Assembly (NCBI GenBank): GCA_031213475.1
Contig: JARUPZ010000008.1
Span: 9,112,076-9,176,075 of the forward strand
Direction of reading: 5' to 3'
DNA: 64,000 nucleotides
Source: Nereocystis luetkeana
Lineage: Eukaryota; Sar; Phaeophyceae; Laminariales; Laminariaceae
Below the pieces are notes generated by a model, which was given only the letters and a program-made list of their open reading frames with translations, ran no database searches and was not told the DNA's origin. This document shows, piece after piece, positions 20,379 through 31,628 of the stretch. The number at the start of each line of letters is the position of its first letter. Position 1 is the stretch's first letter. A program made the translations under genes and the position numbers.

Positions 20379-21075
20379 TTTGACCCCTCCAGCGTGGCGA
20401 CACGCCGACGACGCTCGTTCAAGCTTCGCCTGCCTCCGACGCTTCCTGGGCGGCCTCCCGTTGTCTCAAGTACCCTCTCCTGGTATACGCTATCAGCCAT
20501 GGGGGCAGAAGCACTATGCCCCCTCTCTCCACGAGCGCGAAACCTGTGCCGCCTCTTGATCCGGCCGTCCGGTGAGTGGAGCAGGGCTGGCATGAGGTAC
20601 CATAACTTTGTCGCCCGCGGGAGTGAGTTCGGCGTCGCCGAGTCCCGATTCGGCCGGTGCTCCCCCATAGCGTTGTTGAGGATGCCAATAACGTGAACGC
20701 GCGCGCGTGTCCTCCCACCAGCTGCGGCTGCACTTTTTTTGCCAGGTTGCGAAGCGTTGCCCCAGGTCATCTAAGGAAACTGCATCGAGTGGTGGCCCTG
20801 TGCCCAGGCTGTTATGATCCCATCCGTACCAAGCCCCCGGCTGCGTAGGCGCTCCCCGTTCCGTGCTCTCCTCCCCTGCGCCCTGGGAGATCCTCTCGCC
20901 TGAGCCTCGCCGTTTGGTGTGCGGGGCCCCCTGTCGTTCGTTGCTGCCCCTCTCCCTCCACTTCTCTGACTCGCTCCTCTCCCTTCTCTTCCTTCTCCAC
21001 CACTAGTTCGCGTCCCTCCGCCTTCCGCTTCTCTTCTACCGTCCCTATACCCCTATTATATATCTGGTATCGATA
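20379..21075 (-). pseudogene. LINE copy 2: region before RT
   Basis: GC-rich minus-strand sequence is open in several frames. One (20770-20090) holds KLWYLMPALLHSPDGRIKRR, a plausible pre-RT segment. Another (21120-20812) is charged (EEKRKAEGRELVVEKEEKG). Frames shift at least once, so I cannot give one product. It is placed here by continuity with the RT. Confidence 0.4.
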
Positions 21076-21586
21076 GGTTGGGTTGGCGTCGGTCGGTAAC
21101 GACACTGTAAATAATGCCACTCACGACGTGCGCTAGACTACCAGGGTACCCTTTGTTTTTTTGCGGTGGCCCACCGCTGGTTTGTCGAGTTAGATCATTT
21201 GTGCAAGATAAAGAAACTTTACTCCGCACAAGGGAATTGATCGTATCACGTAGTGTTCATGGTAAGACACCCAAGGGGCAGTTACATAGTACTCCCATTG
21301 CTGTCTTTGGAAGTGGCTACACAGGAAACCAAATTACCTCATTGAAGCGGTCATCCATATGCAAGTCCGCCTCACCAGCGGTTCTTAGTAGGATGCAGCC
21401 CACCCCTCATGCGACTCGCCGGACACCTCACGGCGCTTGCGCTTGGTGCGAACAATGTCTGCCTGGTCGGTGAAAAAAACCGACATGGTCCGCCCCGGCT
21501 TGTAGAGATGCGAGGGTCTATGGTCATACGACTCCGGCCATGCATGAGATCGAGTACATCTCTCCTATCGAGTACCCCCCCCCCCC
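21076..21586 (+). repeat. Family C repeat, copy 1
   Basis: Starts GGTTGGGTTGGCGTCGGTCG, runs through ACTCCGCACAAGGGAATTGA, CAAGTCCGCCTCACCAGCGG and TGCGACTCGCCGGACACCTC, and ends ATCGAGTACATCTCTCCTAT then CGAGTAC plus a C-run. It is inserted in LINE copy 2. At the position where copy 3 has a CCWGGTA insertion it has plain CACGTAGTG. Confidence 0.8.
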
Positions 21587-22185
21587 TCCTCGCTAGCTTC
21601 GCTCCTTGTACCCGTTCCCACCCCTGCCGCCCCCTCTATCCCCCCCGGTCCCCCTATCCACCTTGCTCTCTCCCCAATCCCCCCGCTCCCCCTGTTCTCT
21701 TCATTACACCCGCTCCTCCGGCTCCTCCCGCTCCCCTCGTTCCCCCCGCTTCTCCTCCCCCCCCTCCCCCCCTTCCCCCTGCCCCTCCTCCGACCTACTA
21801 GCGAAGGTTCCACTCTGTCTCTTCTCGCCGCTTCCCCCGCTCCGACCACCCCCTCCGCCCCCCCCGCCCCTCCAAATCTCCCTGGCTCCCCCGTTATCCC
21901 CGTCGTTCCCCCGGCTCTCCCCCCCCCCCCCCGTTCCCCTCGTCCCTTCCGTCCTCCACTTCTCCCCCCCCCCCCGCCCCCTTTCAGGCCTGCTACGAGA
22001 GTGCAGCACTATCTTCTTCCCCCCTTCCCCCCGCTCTCGTCGCTTCCCCCGCTCCCTCCGCTCCCTCCGCTTCCCCCACCCTCTCCGCTCCTTCCTCCCT
22101 TCGTTCCACCCGTTCCCCCCTCTCCCCCGGCTCCCCTCACCTACTCGCCCCTTCCGTCCCTCTCTCCCCCCCGGGCCTGCTGACG
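21580..22185. repeat. 600-bp polypyrimidine (C/T) tract
   Basis: The plus strand is almost entirely C and T with embedded C-runs of 8-14. Any translation is Pro/Ser/Leu or, on the other strand, Gly/Arg/Glu low complexity. Mirror-like polypurine/polypyrimidine DNA of this length can form triplex structures. It begins at the C-rich end of family C copy 1. Confidence 0.85.
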
Positions 22186-24690
22186 AGGGTGGCGCACTAC
22201 CCCCCTGACTGGGGTTTTGCCCCGTACCAGTATCCGTCCTTCTCCCGGCACTGCCTGCTCGTGGCCTCCTCCCAGATCCTCTCGATCTGTCTCTTCTATC
22301 CCTTGCGATCGCAACCCCCCCCCCCCCCGTTCCTAGGCATTGTCACCTCAGGTGTTGTCGACGCGATCTGTGGTCTTGTTCGGGGCATTCCGGGCTGTTC
22401 TTCTGACGTGGTATCCCTACTTCCCTCGTTATGATGGTTCTCTGAGGAGCCCGAAGCTTCGTGATCTTGCTCCAGCGGCCCTCTCCGCCCCCGGGTCGCT
22501 CTCCATCGCCGACCCCGTTCCTCTCGGCGAGGGCGCCGCTTGCGCCGGAAAGGGAGGGGGCGCGATACCTTTCTTCAGCGCGTCTTGAACCCCGAGGGTC
22601 CACCTTGTGAGGCACTCCTCCCACTCGGCGTCGAGGCCCGTCAAGTATCCTTGGACTTGGGCCGAAAGTAGAGCCGTCGGTTTGATAAACGGGGCCGGAT
22701 GTCCTGTGGCCGGACCCCGAACGCGACGAACAGCGCACGGTAGCGGCCGACAGCCACTTTCCATTACCTCGAGCGGGGGAAATCGAGGTAGGCCACTTCG
22801 GGCAGGCCGAGAGCATCACTGAACAGCGGGCACAAGAGGAACGAAGAGATTGGGCTCCTCCCATGGGCACGTACCATAACTTCGAAACAGCTGTAAACGC
22901 CGGCTGTCAGATAACAAACCGGGCCCGGCCCTGGGACGCCTCGATGAAAGAGGTCGGCAAGTTGTATGGTGTTCCTTAACGTCGCCCATCTTTCCCTTGG
23001 CCCGTTTGTGGGCAGGCCGCTATTCCCAGCAAGCTCTGCCGAGTGGGGAGGTCGTCTTCCCCCCGCCCACTCGCTGCTGCACGCAACGCAGGACCTCGCG
23101 TCTATATGCCTTGTCGCGGGGCGATCCTCTAAGCTTTCCAGCATGCCACTGGAGTGAGCAAGCCCTCCGTGGGGGCACAGGACGGATCCCCGCATGTGAA
23201 TGTCCCCCGGCCTCGCTGTTAACCCTGCCAGAGGCCAGTCCGCGGTACGTGCACGCTGTCTCTCTCTCTTCCCTCTCCCTCCTTCCTGTCTGTTGGTTCT
23301 CTCCTCCTTCGTCGTATACCCCACTCTCCCGCGCCATCAAAACGTTGGTGTAGCCTTGGCAGCATGTCTGTCTGCGAGGCGGAGCGCTCTCCGACGGGGC
23401 GGTCCTTTTCCTTCTCGGGTGACTACCCCGAACCGATCATCTCCCTTGTCGGATCCCCCCTGTACGTTTTCCACAGCACACTCCGTGTCGGGCGAGCTAA
23501 CTTTCGAAGACGAGCCTGTCACGGTCTGCAACTTGGTGCCCACAGGCCCCGCATGGCGCTCCCGCTTGTGCTTGTTCAGGGTTCGTGCCACGCCGGCCTC
23601 CCCAGATGTCCTCCTCCGCTCTCTCGGCTGCGCTCCGCGACAAATGCATCGTTCCAAATGGGGTGGTGAACCTCCTGTTGAGGCGGAGCTTCGTTGTGGC
23701 GACTCTGGCGTCTACGGCTCTCCCTCTCTCTCTGTCGTGTCCGGGGGTCCGCCGAGACCCTGGATCTGTCGGAGAAGGGGATGCTGATCCATCTCTTGGT
23801 GCACCTCTCATGAAGAGCCGGATTTCGCGCAGGTGGTCTGGTATACGTGACCTGTGCGCACCATTTGGCTCGGGGGATTGCGTCTTCAACAAAGACAAGG
23901 AGGGCAAAGGCGGTGCATCGCGCAAGAGCAGGACATTTGTACGAAGGCCATCTCTTCCACCAGACCGCGCGGCAAATGCTGCCTATCTCACTCTCCCTCC
24001 CCTCCCCTCCCCTCCCGTCCCTTGTGGCCCTGGCGGATGCCCCCCCCTCTTCCCCCAGCCGGCATCTCTCGTCGTGCGACCGCCATTTCCTCTGCCACAA
24101 CCTCCGCGCTGTGCTGTTGGAGTGCTCTTCTGTCAGCTCGTCCGACTGTAGCGGCGGTTCTGCATGCCGGGCAACGCAGGTCGGTCGCCGCTCTGGCGCG
24201 GACGGCGGCGTAGCAAGACAGATTGAGTCGGTCGGGGCAAGTGCTGAGATGAACCATCGGAGCCGCCAAGGTCTCGCAGCACACTCAGAAATCTTCTGGG
24301 GGGTTCACTCGGGGCTGCCCTCCCGTGTCCTGCGATCGTCGGTGACGCTGTCCGTGGAGGCGGTGGCGGCGGTGACTCTGGAGTCGACGCTGGTCCCGAG
24401 CTTCTCCCCTGCGGCACCCCTCCGGGCGTCATCGGTGGCGCCCTGGGAAGCGGCAGCTTGCACCCCTCAGGTTGTTGACTGCGGTGACATTTTGATCGCC
24501 GGTACCGCCTCCGGTGTCAAGACTGGCGTCCCTATCGAAGGGGGGGGGGGGGGCGTCGGTAACACGACTGCCGGCGCAGTGTCACAGGTGGCGTCGCATC
24601 GGGGGTGACCTGGTCGCCTATGATGTGGTTGGTAGTGGTCGTGGCGTTGCCGACTTCGGCGGTGCGTGCATCGACCTCCCCGGTGGAGGC
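22186..24690 (-). pseudogene. Probable N-terminal coding region of LINE copy 2, frameshifted
   Basis: GC-rich sequence, unlike the AT-rich flanks, with long minus-strand frames that take over from one another. Pieces that look protein-like are SAQVQGYLTGLDAEWEECLT (22764-22429), ERWATLRNTIQLADLFHRG (23324-22764), LNKHKRERH (23657-23337, like the second half of a C2H2 finger) and LSCYAAVRARAATDLRCPAC (24284-23988, spaced like the end of a RING-type finger). N-terminal zinc fingers are known in R2-type elements. A RING-like one would be unusual. Assignment to the LINE rests on position between the two minisatellite halves. Confidence 0.35.
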
Positions 24691-26448
24691 AGTTGATGTC
24701 GGGTGCTGTGGACTGAATGAGATTATCCAAACGGACTTCGGCGATAGGAAAGTAGTCGGAGTTGTCCGCACAATCCATTTCAGATGCCGCCCGAGAAATC
24801 AACTGCTCGATTAATGTCATGGTCGTAGTACCTAATAATTGTAGTATGATAGACACTCCCCAAGGAATTGATACTACTCGTAATTTGGAGCAATATCTTG
24901 GGCCTTGCAAATGATTGGGTGTACAGAGAAGTTCTCGATCCTGTTGAAGAGGCAATACTAGTATGGCATTGTTGCGTGCTGACCAGATCGACTGCAGTTC
25001 TACAAGTAGCTGCCAGCTTTCAAATAACAAAGCCCTCTGAAAGTCGATACTCACGACAATTCTAGATCATAGTAGATCGCTTCCGAAACCAATTGTCCGG
25101 ACAATTCCAAAGAATGGACGGTCTTCCAAAGCAGTTGCCCCGACAAGTCCGACCCGTGTCAATCGCCCGAAATCAATTGTTCAAGCAATTCCTTTTCATA
25201 GACAGCCTGTGAAATGATTTGACGGCACCATTTCAATCAATAGGCACTCTCCGCGATATTTTGTCAGGACACTTTTCATTTGTTCAACAGCACCAAACAT
25301 CAAATGTTCAGACAATGCCAACAAACGGGCAGTCTCTGAAATCAATTGTCAGGACAATTCCAATTGATAGAGAGGGTTCAAACGTATGTGTCCGGACAAT
25401 TCCAATGGTCTGACAGTACCAAATATTACTTGTTCCAAGCATTCCAACTAAGTGTCCCGAGTGAGTTGCCCGAACAAATCCTACTAAATTTAATAGTCAA
25501 CATCCAAGTTAGTTGTCTGGACTATTTCAATTGCTATTATTAGCACTTTTTGACATCACTTGCCCGGACATCCCATTCGTAGACAGCTTCGTGACTCTGA
25601 TGTAGGGGCATTAGTTTATTGATAGGTCAATTGCTCAAGGCATGAGCAAAAAGGGACGGGACGCCTCGACTTAGGTTTGTATATTATGTCCGTACCTAGG
25701 ACGTGTTGATACCGCCCAACCCGTGTGTTCAGACGTAAATCACTAAAAAAACGTTTCACGAAACAAACTATTACGGGGGACCATAGTTAACAGGACCTAT
25801 GGTACACGTAAAAACCTACCAGGTATATGTTTAACCATTTTTACTAACAATATCTGGTCCTGTTAACTATGGCCCCCCGTAATAATCCGTATGCACTGAT
25901 GTGTTGAAATGCACGGGCAATCGATTTAGGAGACTGCCCACCAATGACATTGTGTGAAGAAGTGTTTTAGGAGATTTTGTATTTTGGTTGCGAATGTCCG
26001 GATGATTGATTTTGTAGACTGTCTATTAATTAATTGGAGTTGCCCGGACGACTGATTTAAAGGGCGGTTTCATGATTGAATTTGTCCGGGCAGTTGATTT
26101 TGGAAACTGTGTACCAGGTATGGATTGGAATTGTCGGATCAGTTGATCTGGGAGACTGTCTATTAATTGGGAATGTCGGGACAATTAATTTGGCGGGAGT
26201 CTATTAACTGAAATTGTCCGGACAATTAATTCGGGGGTCCGTTTATTAATTGGAATTATCGGGGCAATTGGTGTAGGGGACGGTCTGTTAATTTGGATAG
26301 CCGAGACAATTGATTTAGGAGACAGTCTAATAATTCAAATTAACTGGACAGTTTATTTAGGAGAAGGTCCATTGATTGGAATTGTCCAGACCATTGACTG
26401 CCGAGACTGCCCATAAAACGGAGTTGTCCAGACAATAGGGCCAGGTAG
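24690..26448. repeat. Degenerate minisatellite, right part
   Basis: Continues the AATTGGAATTGTCC minisatellite. It is forward at 24690-24800, inverted at about 25080-25560 (CAATTGTCCGGACAATTCCA) and forward again at 25900-26440 (GACTGTCTATTAATTGG). Non-repeat DNA fills 24800-25070 and 25600-25770. It holds TACCAGGTA at 26112-26120 and hairpin A at 25771-25882. Confidence 0.6.
25771..25882. mobile_element. Hairpin A element, with TACCAGGTA
   Basis: Perfect-looking ends TTACGGGGGACCATAG and CCCCCCGTAA. The interior reads AACCTACCAGGTATATGTTT (word at 25817-25825), whereas plain copies read AACCTATATATTT. Confidence 0.9.
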
Positions 26449-26552
26449 GGGTTGTTTCCGAGTTTTTCTTCTTTCGGGAAAGTTATGAGTGATCCATGTT
26501 GAAGATCATGCTGCTACATTGTCGGATGGCAAGAGAAATATATAATAATAAT
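26449..26552 (+). mobile_element. LINE 3'-tail fragment, site 3
   Basis: TTGTTTCCGAGTTTTTCTTC, AAAGTTATGAGTGATCCATG and ATTGTCGGATGGCAAGAGAA then ATATATAATAATAATAG. It lies at the right end of the minisatellite. Confidence 0.8.
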
Positions 26553-27270
26553 AGAAATTTTCCAAGATGACAGAGCTCGATGCGTTTCAAATAGCTGGAA
26601 TTAGGGACCGCAATAGACAGTCAATTTGAAACAGGAAGCTATTATTGTTAGTAGACAATTAAATGGGCTATTATTGTCACGTGTCAAGGGTGTCAATTTG
26701 TTTTTGATACCAATCCGCGGTAGGATGAAAAAATAAAAAGAGAACACACAATCAATCGGGAGAATATCTGCCTTTTTTTGTTTGACAGACCAGGCTCCTT
26801 AAGAATAATAGCACAATAAAAGTACGTCGTCGATCATGAATTAATTGAGAGAATCGAGACCTACCTATCCGGCGCCGCCTTGACATATATATCTATAGGC
26901 CGGCGTCCCCGGTGGCTCGGTAGGTGGTCCGCGTGCCTATCAAGATCAATTTCGTGGGTTCAAGTCTCACCGAGTGCATGCTCGTATGGCCTTTTTCTTG
27001 CATCAAGAAATTGATTATTAGCGGAAAGCGCGAGAGCGTGAGTCAGCCACATTCGATGAAAATCGACGAGCAGCAGTGGGAATGAATGCTGAACCCTATG
27101 CGCGACAAAAACTAAAGGCACGTACGTACCGGGGGGGAGAAGGGACGACACCTGTGACCACAGCTTATCCAGAAGACCGAGCTAGGCTGGAAAGTAGAAG
27201 TGATGGAAAAAAAAAAAAAAAAACAGTATAGATCATCATCGGGTGGGCATGAATGAAATTGTAGTAACAG
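26553..27270. other. No gene recognised
   Basis: AT-rich flank of the minisatellite followed by the tRNA-like sequence, a G-run at about 27131 and an A-run at about 27207-27223. Confidence 0.4.
26899..26975 (+). other. tRNA-like sequence (pseudo-tRNA or SINE head)
   Basis: A box-like TGGCTCGGTAGGTGG and B box-like GTGGGTTCAAGTCTCAC are spaced exactly as in a class I tRNA. The T arm forms a 5-bp stem with a 7-base loop. The acceptor and anticodon stems do not pair, so it is not a working tRNA. It could be an internal pol III promoter of a tRNA-derived SINE. Confidence 0.35.
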
Positions 27271-27377
27271 TACGGGGGGCCATATTAAACAGGACCTATG
27301 GTCTACTGATAAAAAAACTACATATTTCGCTTTTTCTAACAACAATATTTGGTCCTATTTACCATGATCCCCCGTAA
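27271..27377. mobile_element. Hairpin A element (diverged)
   Basis: TACGGGGGGCCATATTAAAC at the left and GGTCCTATTTACCATGATCC then CCCGTAA at the right. Confidence 0.75.
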
Positions 27378-27423
27378 TATGGTAGGTGTTTCTTGTTGTT
27401 GGCTAGGCCATACTGTACAGTAG

Positions 27424-27508
27424 CCTTGTAGAACCGCAGCCCCGCTTTGGGGACAAACCACTCAAAGTTCAAGTAGTTTGTCCCCAAAACGGGACCGCGG
27501 CTCCAAAT
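27424..27508. mobile_element. Hairpin D element, copy 3
   Basis: GAACCGCAGCCCCGCTTTGG with GGACAAACCACTC, answered by TAGTTTGTCCCCAAAACGGG and ACCGCGG. Confidence 0.75.
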
Positions 27509-28883
27509 GAGCTCATCCGAGATTACCATTGCTGTTAAAAACACGTATCAGTTCGTAGTCTACGAGAGAGAGACCCTTGATGATGCAGAGAATGGGGGGG
27601 GGGGGGGGGGGTCGATGATAGAACACGCGCGAACGCCTCATTACCATGAAACTTATAAAAGTGGGCATTAGATCCTTGAGGGTTATAAGTACATCGTAAA
27701 CCATGCACAGGCGCAGCTTGCCGAGTTGAGTACCGGTCTCAACTAGTCTATGCTGCGTGTTGGATCGCTCGAACTCGCAGCCGGTTGCGTGCAGCTCTAT
27801 CAGGACAAGACGGAGGGAGAGAGGTTGCTAAACCTTACCCCGTACAGCTGGGGGCAGAGGAGCGAGCACAGGCTTGCTGTGTCGAGGCAGCAGCAGGTCG
27901 ACGCGGTGTGCTGCCAAAACGAGCCGAGAATACGATGCATGTGTCTGGCAAATCCTATGTCCACTAGAGAGACTGTCAGCTCGGTTTGTTGGGGTGTATC
28001 TCTGGGAAAAACACGAAATCCACAACCCGGGGTGCAAACCTCTCCGGAGTCCTTCTTGCGTTTTTTTTTTTTCCTGAAGCTCATGGGAAGAACGGAATTA
28101 TTGTCCATCTGGATGTCATGGCACACACTTCCAGGCAAACGAACTAGCGGAATAACCCCTCCTATTGCGGGCATGTGTAGACTAAGGGGACTGCGACCCT
28201 CGAGCAAATCCGACGTCCCGGCTCAAAAGCCAGTGGACCCCGGACGTTGCTTTTTCTCTAGAGGTGTAACCTCTAACCACTAACACAGTCAGCGCTGGTT
28301 GTTGGCTCATCCGTTAGGGTGTAAATACCTCTAGCAATGCTAAGGTCCTCCCGGCAATGAATGCTGGAGGCGGCTGCGGCGGCGGCGGCGGCGGCGGCCG
28401 CGGACGCGCGAGGGGGTGCCGCGCCACTGCTGCCGGATCGTCGGTGGTTCACAAATGCGGAAGGTCCCAAGGCTAGCGGCTCGTTGGGACTTGTCGCCAT
28501 ACCGGCAGTTACAAAACGAGGGGGATGTACGTCTACCGCACGTACTGTGGAATACGCATGATACGTACGATGAGAGCTGCTGTAGAAAGGGTGCTATTGC
28601 ACAGCAGAAGAAAGCAGGCGAGGGAAGGAGTAGCTACGCCGCCGCCATGCCGACGGGGGCGGGAGCGGTCAACCCCGATTCAGAACTGTGCCCGCATTTT
28701 TTTCGGTTCGAAGTACTTGGGATTAGTGTGGGTTCATTCTTCCCGTGGAAGAAGGGTCGCGGCGGAACCCTGAGGGAGGGCTTGGCAGGCGCAGGCGCTG
28801 TTATTGTCGTCGTCCGTAAATGGGGGGGGTCGTGGGGGAACCACGGTGTTGGAGCCCCCCTCCGCTATCAATCTATCATATGT
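27509..28883. other. No convincing gene; microsatellites
   Basis: The longest frames (27750-28283 plus, 28207-27800 minus) overlap on opposite strands and cross a T-run, so neither is credible. A (GGC)n tract lies at 28371-28402 and a G-run at about 27594-27611. A pair of CCTCTA(G/A)-type words flanks 28258-28340. Confidence 0.4.
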
Positions 28884-29490
28884 TGGTTGGGTTGGCGTCG
28901 GTTGGCAACGGCATAGTAAAACATGCCGCTCACTATTTGAGCTACTGCTTGAGCTACTGGAAACAACCAGCGTGCTGTTTGAATCGCTTGTTTTGTTTGT
29001 TTGTTTGATTGTTTGTTCGTATGTGTGTTCGTGTGTGTGTTTGTTTGTTTGTTTGTTTGTTTGTTCGTTTATTGTTTCGTCGGTCGGTCACGGCTGGTCG
29101 TCGAGTCATAGGCCATTTGCTCGGGGTGGAGAGCCTTTATTTACTCCGCACAAGGGGAATGATCGTAACGCGTGGTGTTTATGGTGAGGCACGCAAAAGG
29201 TGGTAGCTACACAGTACTCCCCTTGCTTTCTTCTGGAAGTGGCCACACCGCATACTACACTAATCCACTCAAGCTGTCATCCATGTCCAAGTCCGCCTCA
29301 CAAGCGGTTCTGAATAGGATGTCGCTCACCCTTCATGTGATTCGCCGGAAACCTCGCGTTTCTCTTCGCGCTTGGTGCAAGCATTGTCTGCCTGGTCTAT
29401 GAAATCCCGACATGCTCCGTCCCGGCATTGCGGGGATGTGAGGGTCTACGGTCATACGACTACGCCCATGCATGATGTCGAATACACTCC
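28884..29490 (+). repeat. Family C repeat, copy 2
   Basis: Starts GGTTGGGTTGGCGTCGGTTG and ends GATGTCGAATACACTCC next to C-rich DNA. It is longer than other copies because a TTTG microsatellite (about 28995-29071) has expanded inside. The shared small frame is open from 29172 to 29402 (VRHAKGGSYTVLPLL, KSASQAVLNRM) and shifts after that. Confidence 0.8.
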
Positions 29491-30107
29491 CTCCCGCCCC
29501 CCCCTCCCCCCCCCCACCCCCGCGCACATGAGGTCGGAGCGCGCGTATTGCTGCGAGGGGTGGACGAAGTCTCGTGCGTGTTTTGGTGTCCCTTGCGAAT
29601 CAAGCGCTCCTGTGCCAGCGAACGGTGTTCGTCCATCGCCGTTTTCGCCGAGCTGACGAGGCCCCGGGGTTCACGCCCCCCCCCCCCCCCCCCTCCCCCG
29701 CCATTATGGGTCAAACTTTTCTTTCAGAATGGGGTCCCTGTTTACTGAAGGCCTGCACTACAGCGTCGGGAGCACCATCATGTAGATACGTTGCATATTG
29801 TTATCGTTATTGTTTAGTGCTTTCCCCCCCGACTTCGACAATGATGTATGGTACACGTTCCATTCCGACGTGAATAGAAACATCTTCAAATATCGCAGTA
29901 GTAGATGCCCCTCTATTATCGTGCTGTTGTTGTACGTAGCATGAGCTTCGACGTTAATTCACTCACAAGCACTCCGAAAAAGAACGAAACACACACGCGA
30001 GAACCAAAAAGGAGCCCCACGTATACGCACAAACAAACGTCTCTTATAATATTCGTTGCGTACCTTCTACCGCGTGTAGGCAACGGGATTGCTCCAGCTC
30101 GACCTAG
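29491..30107. other. No gene recognised
   Basis: C-runs at about 29497-29520 and 29678-29699. The remainder is mixed sequence with short frames on both strands. Confidence 0.4.
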
Positions 30108-30200
30108 CCCTTTTAAGACCACAGTCCCGTTGTTGGGGACAAACCGGCCATATTCTAAGTAATTAGTCCCCAAAGCGGGACTGCGGCGGCCCTAAAAGTG
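30108..30200. mobile_element. Hairpin D element, copy 4
   Basis: CCCTTTTAAGACCACAGTCC with GTTGTTGGGGACAAACC, answered by TTAGTCCCCAAAGCGGGACT and CCTAAAAG. Confidence 0.75.
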
Positions 30201-30670
30201 TTCATGTTTCCGTCAACTGTTTGTTGGGCGTGATGACAATACCGAGCTCCTCTACACTATAATCAAAATAGGAGGAACACTACTGTAAGAAAAATAGGTA
30301 CTGGTAGGTGTGCCCCCCCCCTGCCGATGGGTCGCGGCAGTGCAGGCAACGACCTCGATTTTTACGAAAAGCGGCGGCGCGAACGGGGCACGGAGAGTAC
30401 AGGCGAGTACGAGGGTCGCCGGTCGACTTCGCAGTGGCGAGCTGACAGCCGAAAAATCTCTTGTCGCAGTCTCTTGCTCGCAGGCGGCCAACACACAGCC
30501 GTGTGAGTTTGGGCGGGGGGGCATTTTTGCTTTCAATTTTATGTTTCCCCGTCCCGCCCCTCGTATTTTCCCCCTGCGTACTTCTCCAGCTCTCCAGCCT
30601 CCTCGGTGAGTCGGCTCCGCGGTCACGTACAGCACTACTGGGCGCCCGCAGTTAACAATGACTACGCTAT
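30201..30670. other. No gene recognised
   Basis: GC-rich centre (about 30310-30620) with overlapping frames on both strands (30252-30710 minus, 30310-30609 plus). Neither matches a known family. Confidence 0.35.
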
Positions 30671-30769
30671 TAACCCTTTGAGGACCGCAGTCCCATTTCG
30701 GGGACAACACAGCTCAAACTCTAGGTTAGTTTGTCCCCCAAAACGGGGCTGCGGTCCTAGAAGGGTTAA
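30671..30769. mobile_element. Hairpin D element, copy 5
   Basis: TTAACCCTTTGAGGACCGCA at the left, CTGCGGTCCTAGAAGGGTTA at the right, central GGGGACA and TTTGTCCCCC arms. Confidence 0.85.
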
Positions 30770-31088
30770 GAGCGCTGTTGATAGGCTCCGATCGGCACGA
30801 CAAAAAAAGAAAATGGGGTTTAGAAAACGCAGCTTGCCCGCGGCAACTACGAAAATAATCTTATACCAGGTACGCTATAATAGAGCCAGATCAAAAAGGT
30901 CTCGGAAATAAAATATTTTATTCGAGAGCCTGGACACCGTCGCGGGCGGCGCCCCCTCCCCGCCCCCCCCCCCCCCCCGCCCCCTCCCCACTACATTTTT
31001 CACGCGAAAGGTTGAGCACTTTCTTCCCTGCGTACACAAGCTTTGTTAACCCTCTTTTGGCTAGCTTCAGGGTGATAATTTAGGGGGA

Positions 31089-31628
31089 GGGGTGGGTGTA
31101 CTCGATAGGAGGAGAGATGTACTCGATCTCGTGCATGGGCGTAGTCGTATGACCATAGACCATCGCGTCCCTACAATGCCGGGGCGGTGGAGCATGTCGG
31201 GTTTTTACCGACCAGGCAGACATTGCTTGCACCAAGTGCGAACCGCAATGAAGGTGTCCGGCGAGTCGCATGAAGGGTGAGCTGCATCCTACGAAGAACC
31301 GCTTGTGAGGCGGACTTGCGTATGGATGACATTTTGAATGAGTTGATTTTAATTTCCGGTGTAGGCATTTCCAGAGACAGCAATGGGAGTACTATGTAAC
31401 TGCCTCTTGAGTGCCTCACCATAAACACTACCAGGTACGTGATACGATCAATTCCCTTGTGCGGAGTAAAGGTTCTCTACCTCGCACAAATGATCTAACT
31501 CGACAAACCAGCTTTGGGGCCACCGCCAAAAAAAAAACAAAAAAAAAACGGTACCCTAGTTGTCTAGCTCACGTCGTGAGCGGCATGTTTTACAGTGTCG
31601 TTGCCAACCGACAACAACCCAAACTATA
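31089..31628 (-). repeat. Family C repeat, copy 3
   Basis: Reverse orientation: begins GTGTACTCGATAGGAGGAGA beside a G-rich run and ends CAACCGACAACAACCCAAAC. It carries the 7-bp insertion CCAGGTA at 31429-31437 (minus-strand reading CACGTACCTGGTAGTG), absent in copy 1 (CACGTAGTG) and copy 7 (CACGTATTG). The small frame on the minus strand reads RHSRGSYIVLPLLSLEMPTP and KSASQAVLRRMQLTLHATRR. Confidence 0.85.
31429..31437. other. TACCAGGTA micro-insertion in family C
   Basis: Filled site in copy 3. Copies 1 (about 21257) and 7 (about 54904) keep the empty TA. It is independent of the LTR and hairpin A cases. Confidence 0.85.

Larger units (their letters stand above)
17628..24690 (-). mobile_element. 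Non-LTR retrotransposon, near-full-length copy (LINE copy 2)
   Basis: The 3' end is the shared tail at 17628-17720. Minus-strand coding remnants follow in order: restriction-like nuclease (18372-17818), CCHC half and linker (18814-18446), linker (19150-18870) and RT (20378-19150). The 5' limit is inferred from the minisatellite, which stops at 17.62 kb and resumes in the same orientation at about 24.69 kb. Everything between would therefore be one 7-kb insertion, later hit by family C copy 1 (21076-21586). The 22.2-24.6 kb part has GC-rich, frameshifted minus-strand frames that could be the N-terminal part of the ORF. Multiple frameshifts, a stop in the RT active site and an internal deletion show it is dead. 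The 5' boundary is uncertain. Confidence 0.75.

Noticed and set aside
21139..21148. TACCAGGGTA as another micro-insertion
   Set aside because: Other family C copies read AACTAGGGTACC or AACCAGGATACC here, so the word arose by substitution, not insertion.
21606..22208. 200-codon Pro-rich frame
   Set aside because: Low-complexity C/T tract. No non-repeat domain.
27750..28283. 177-codon frame on the plus strand
   Set aside because: Overlaps an equally long antisense frame, crosses a T-run, and has no recognisable motif or splice support.
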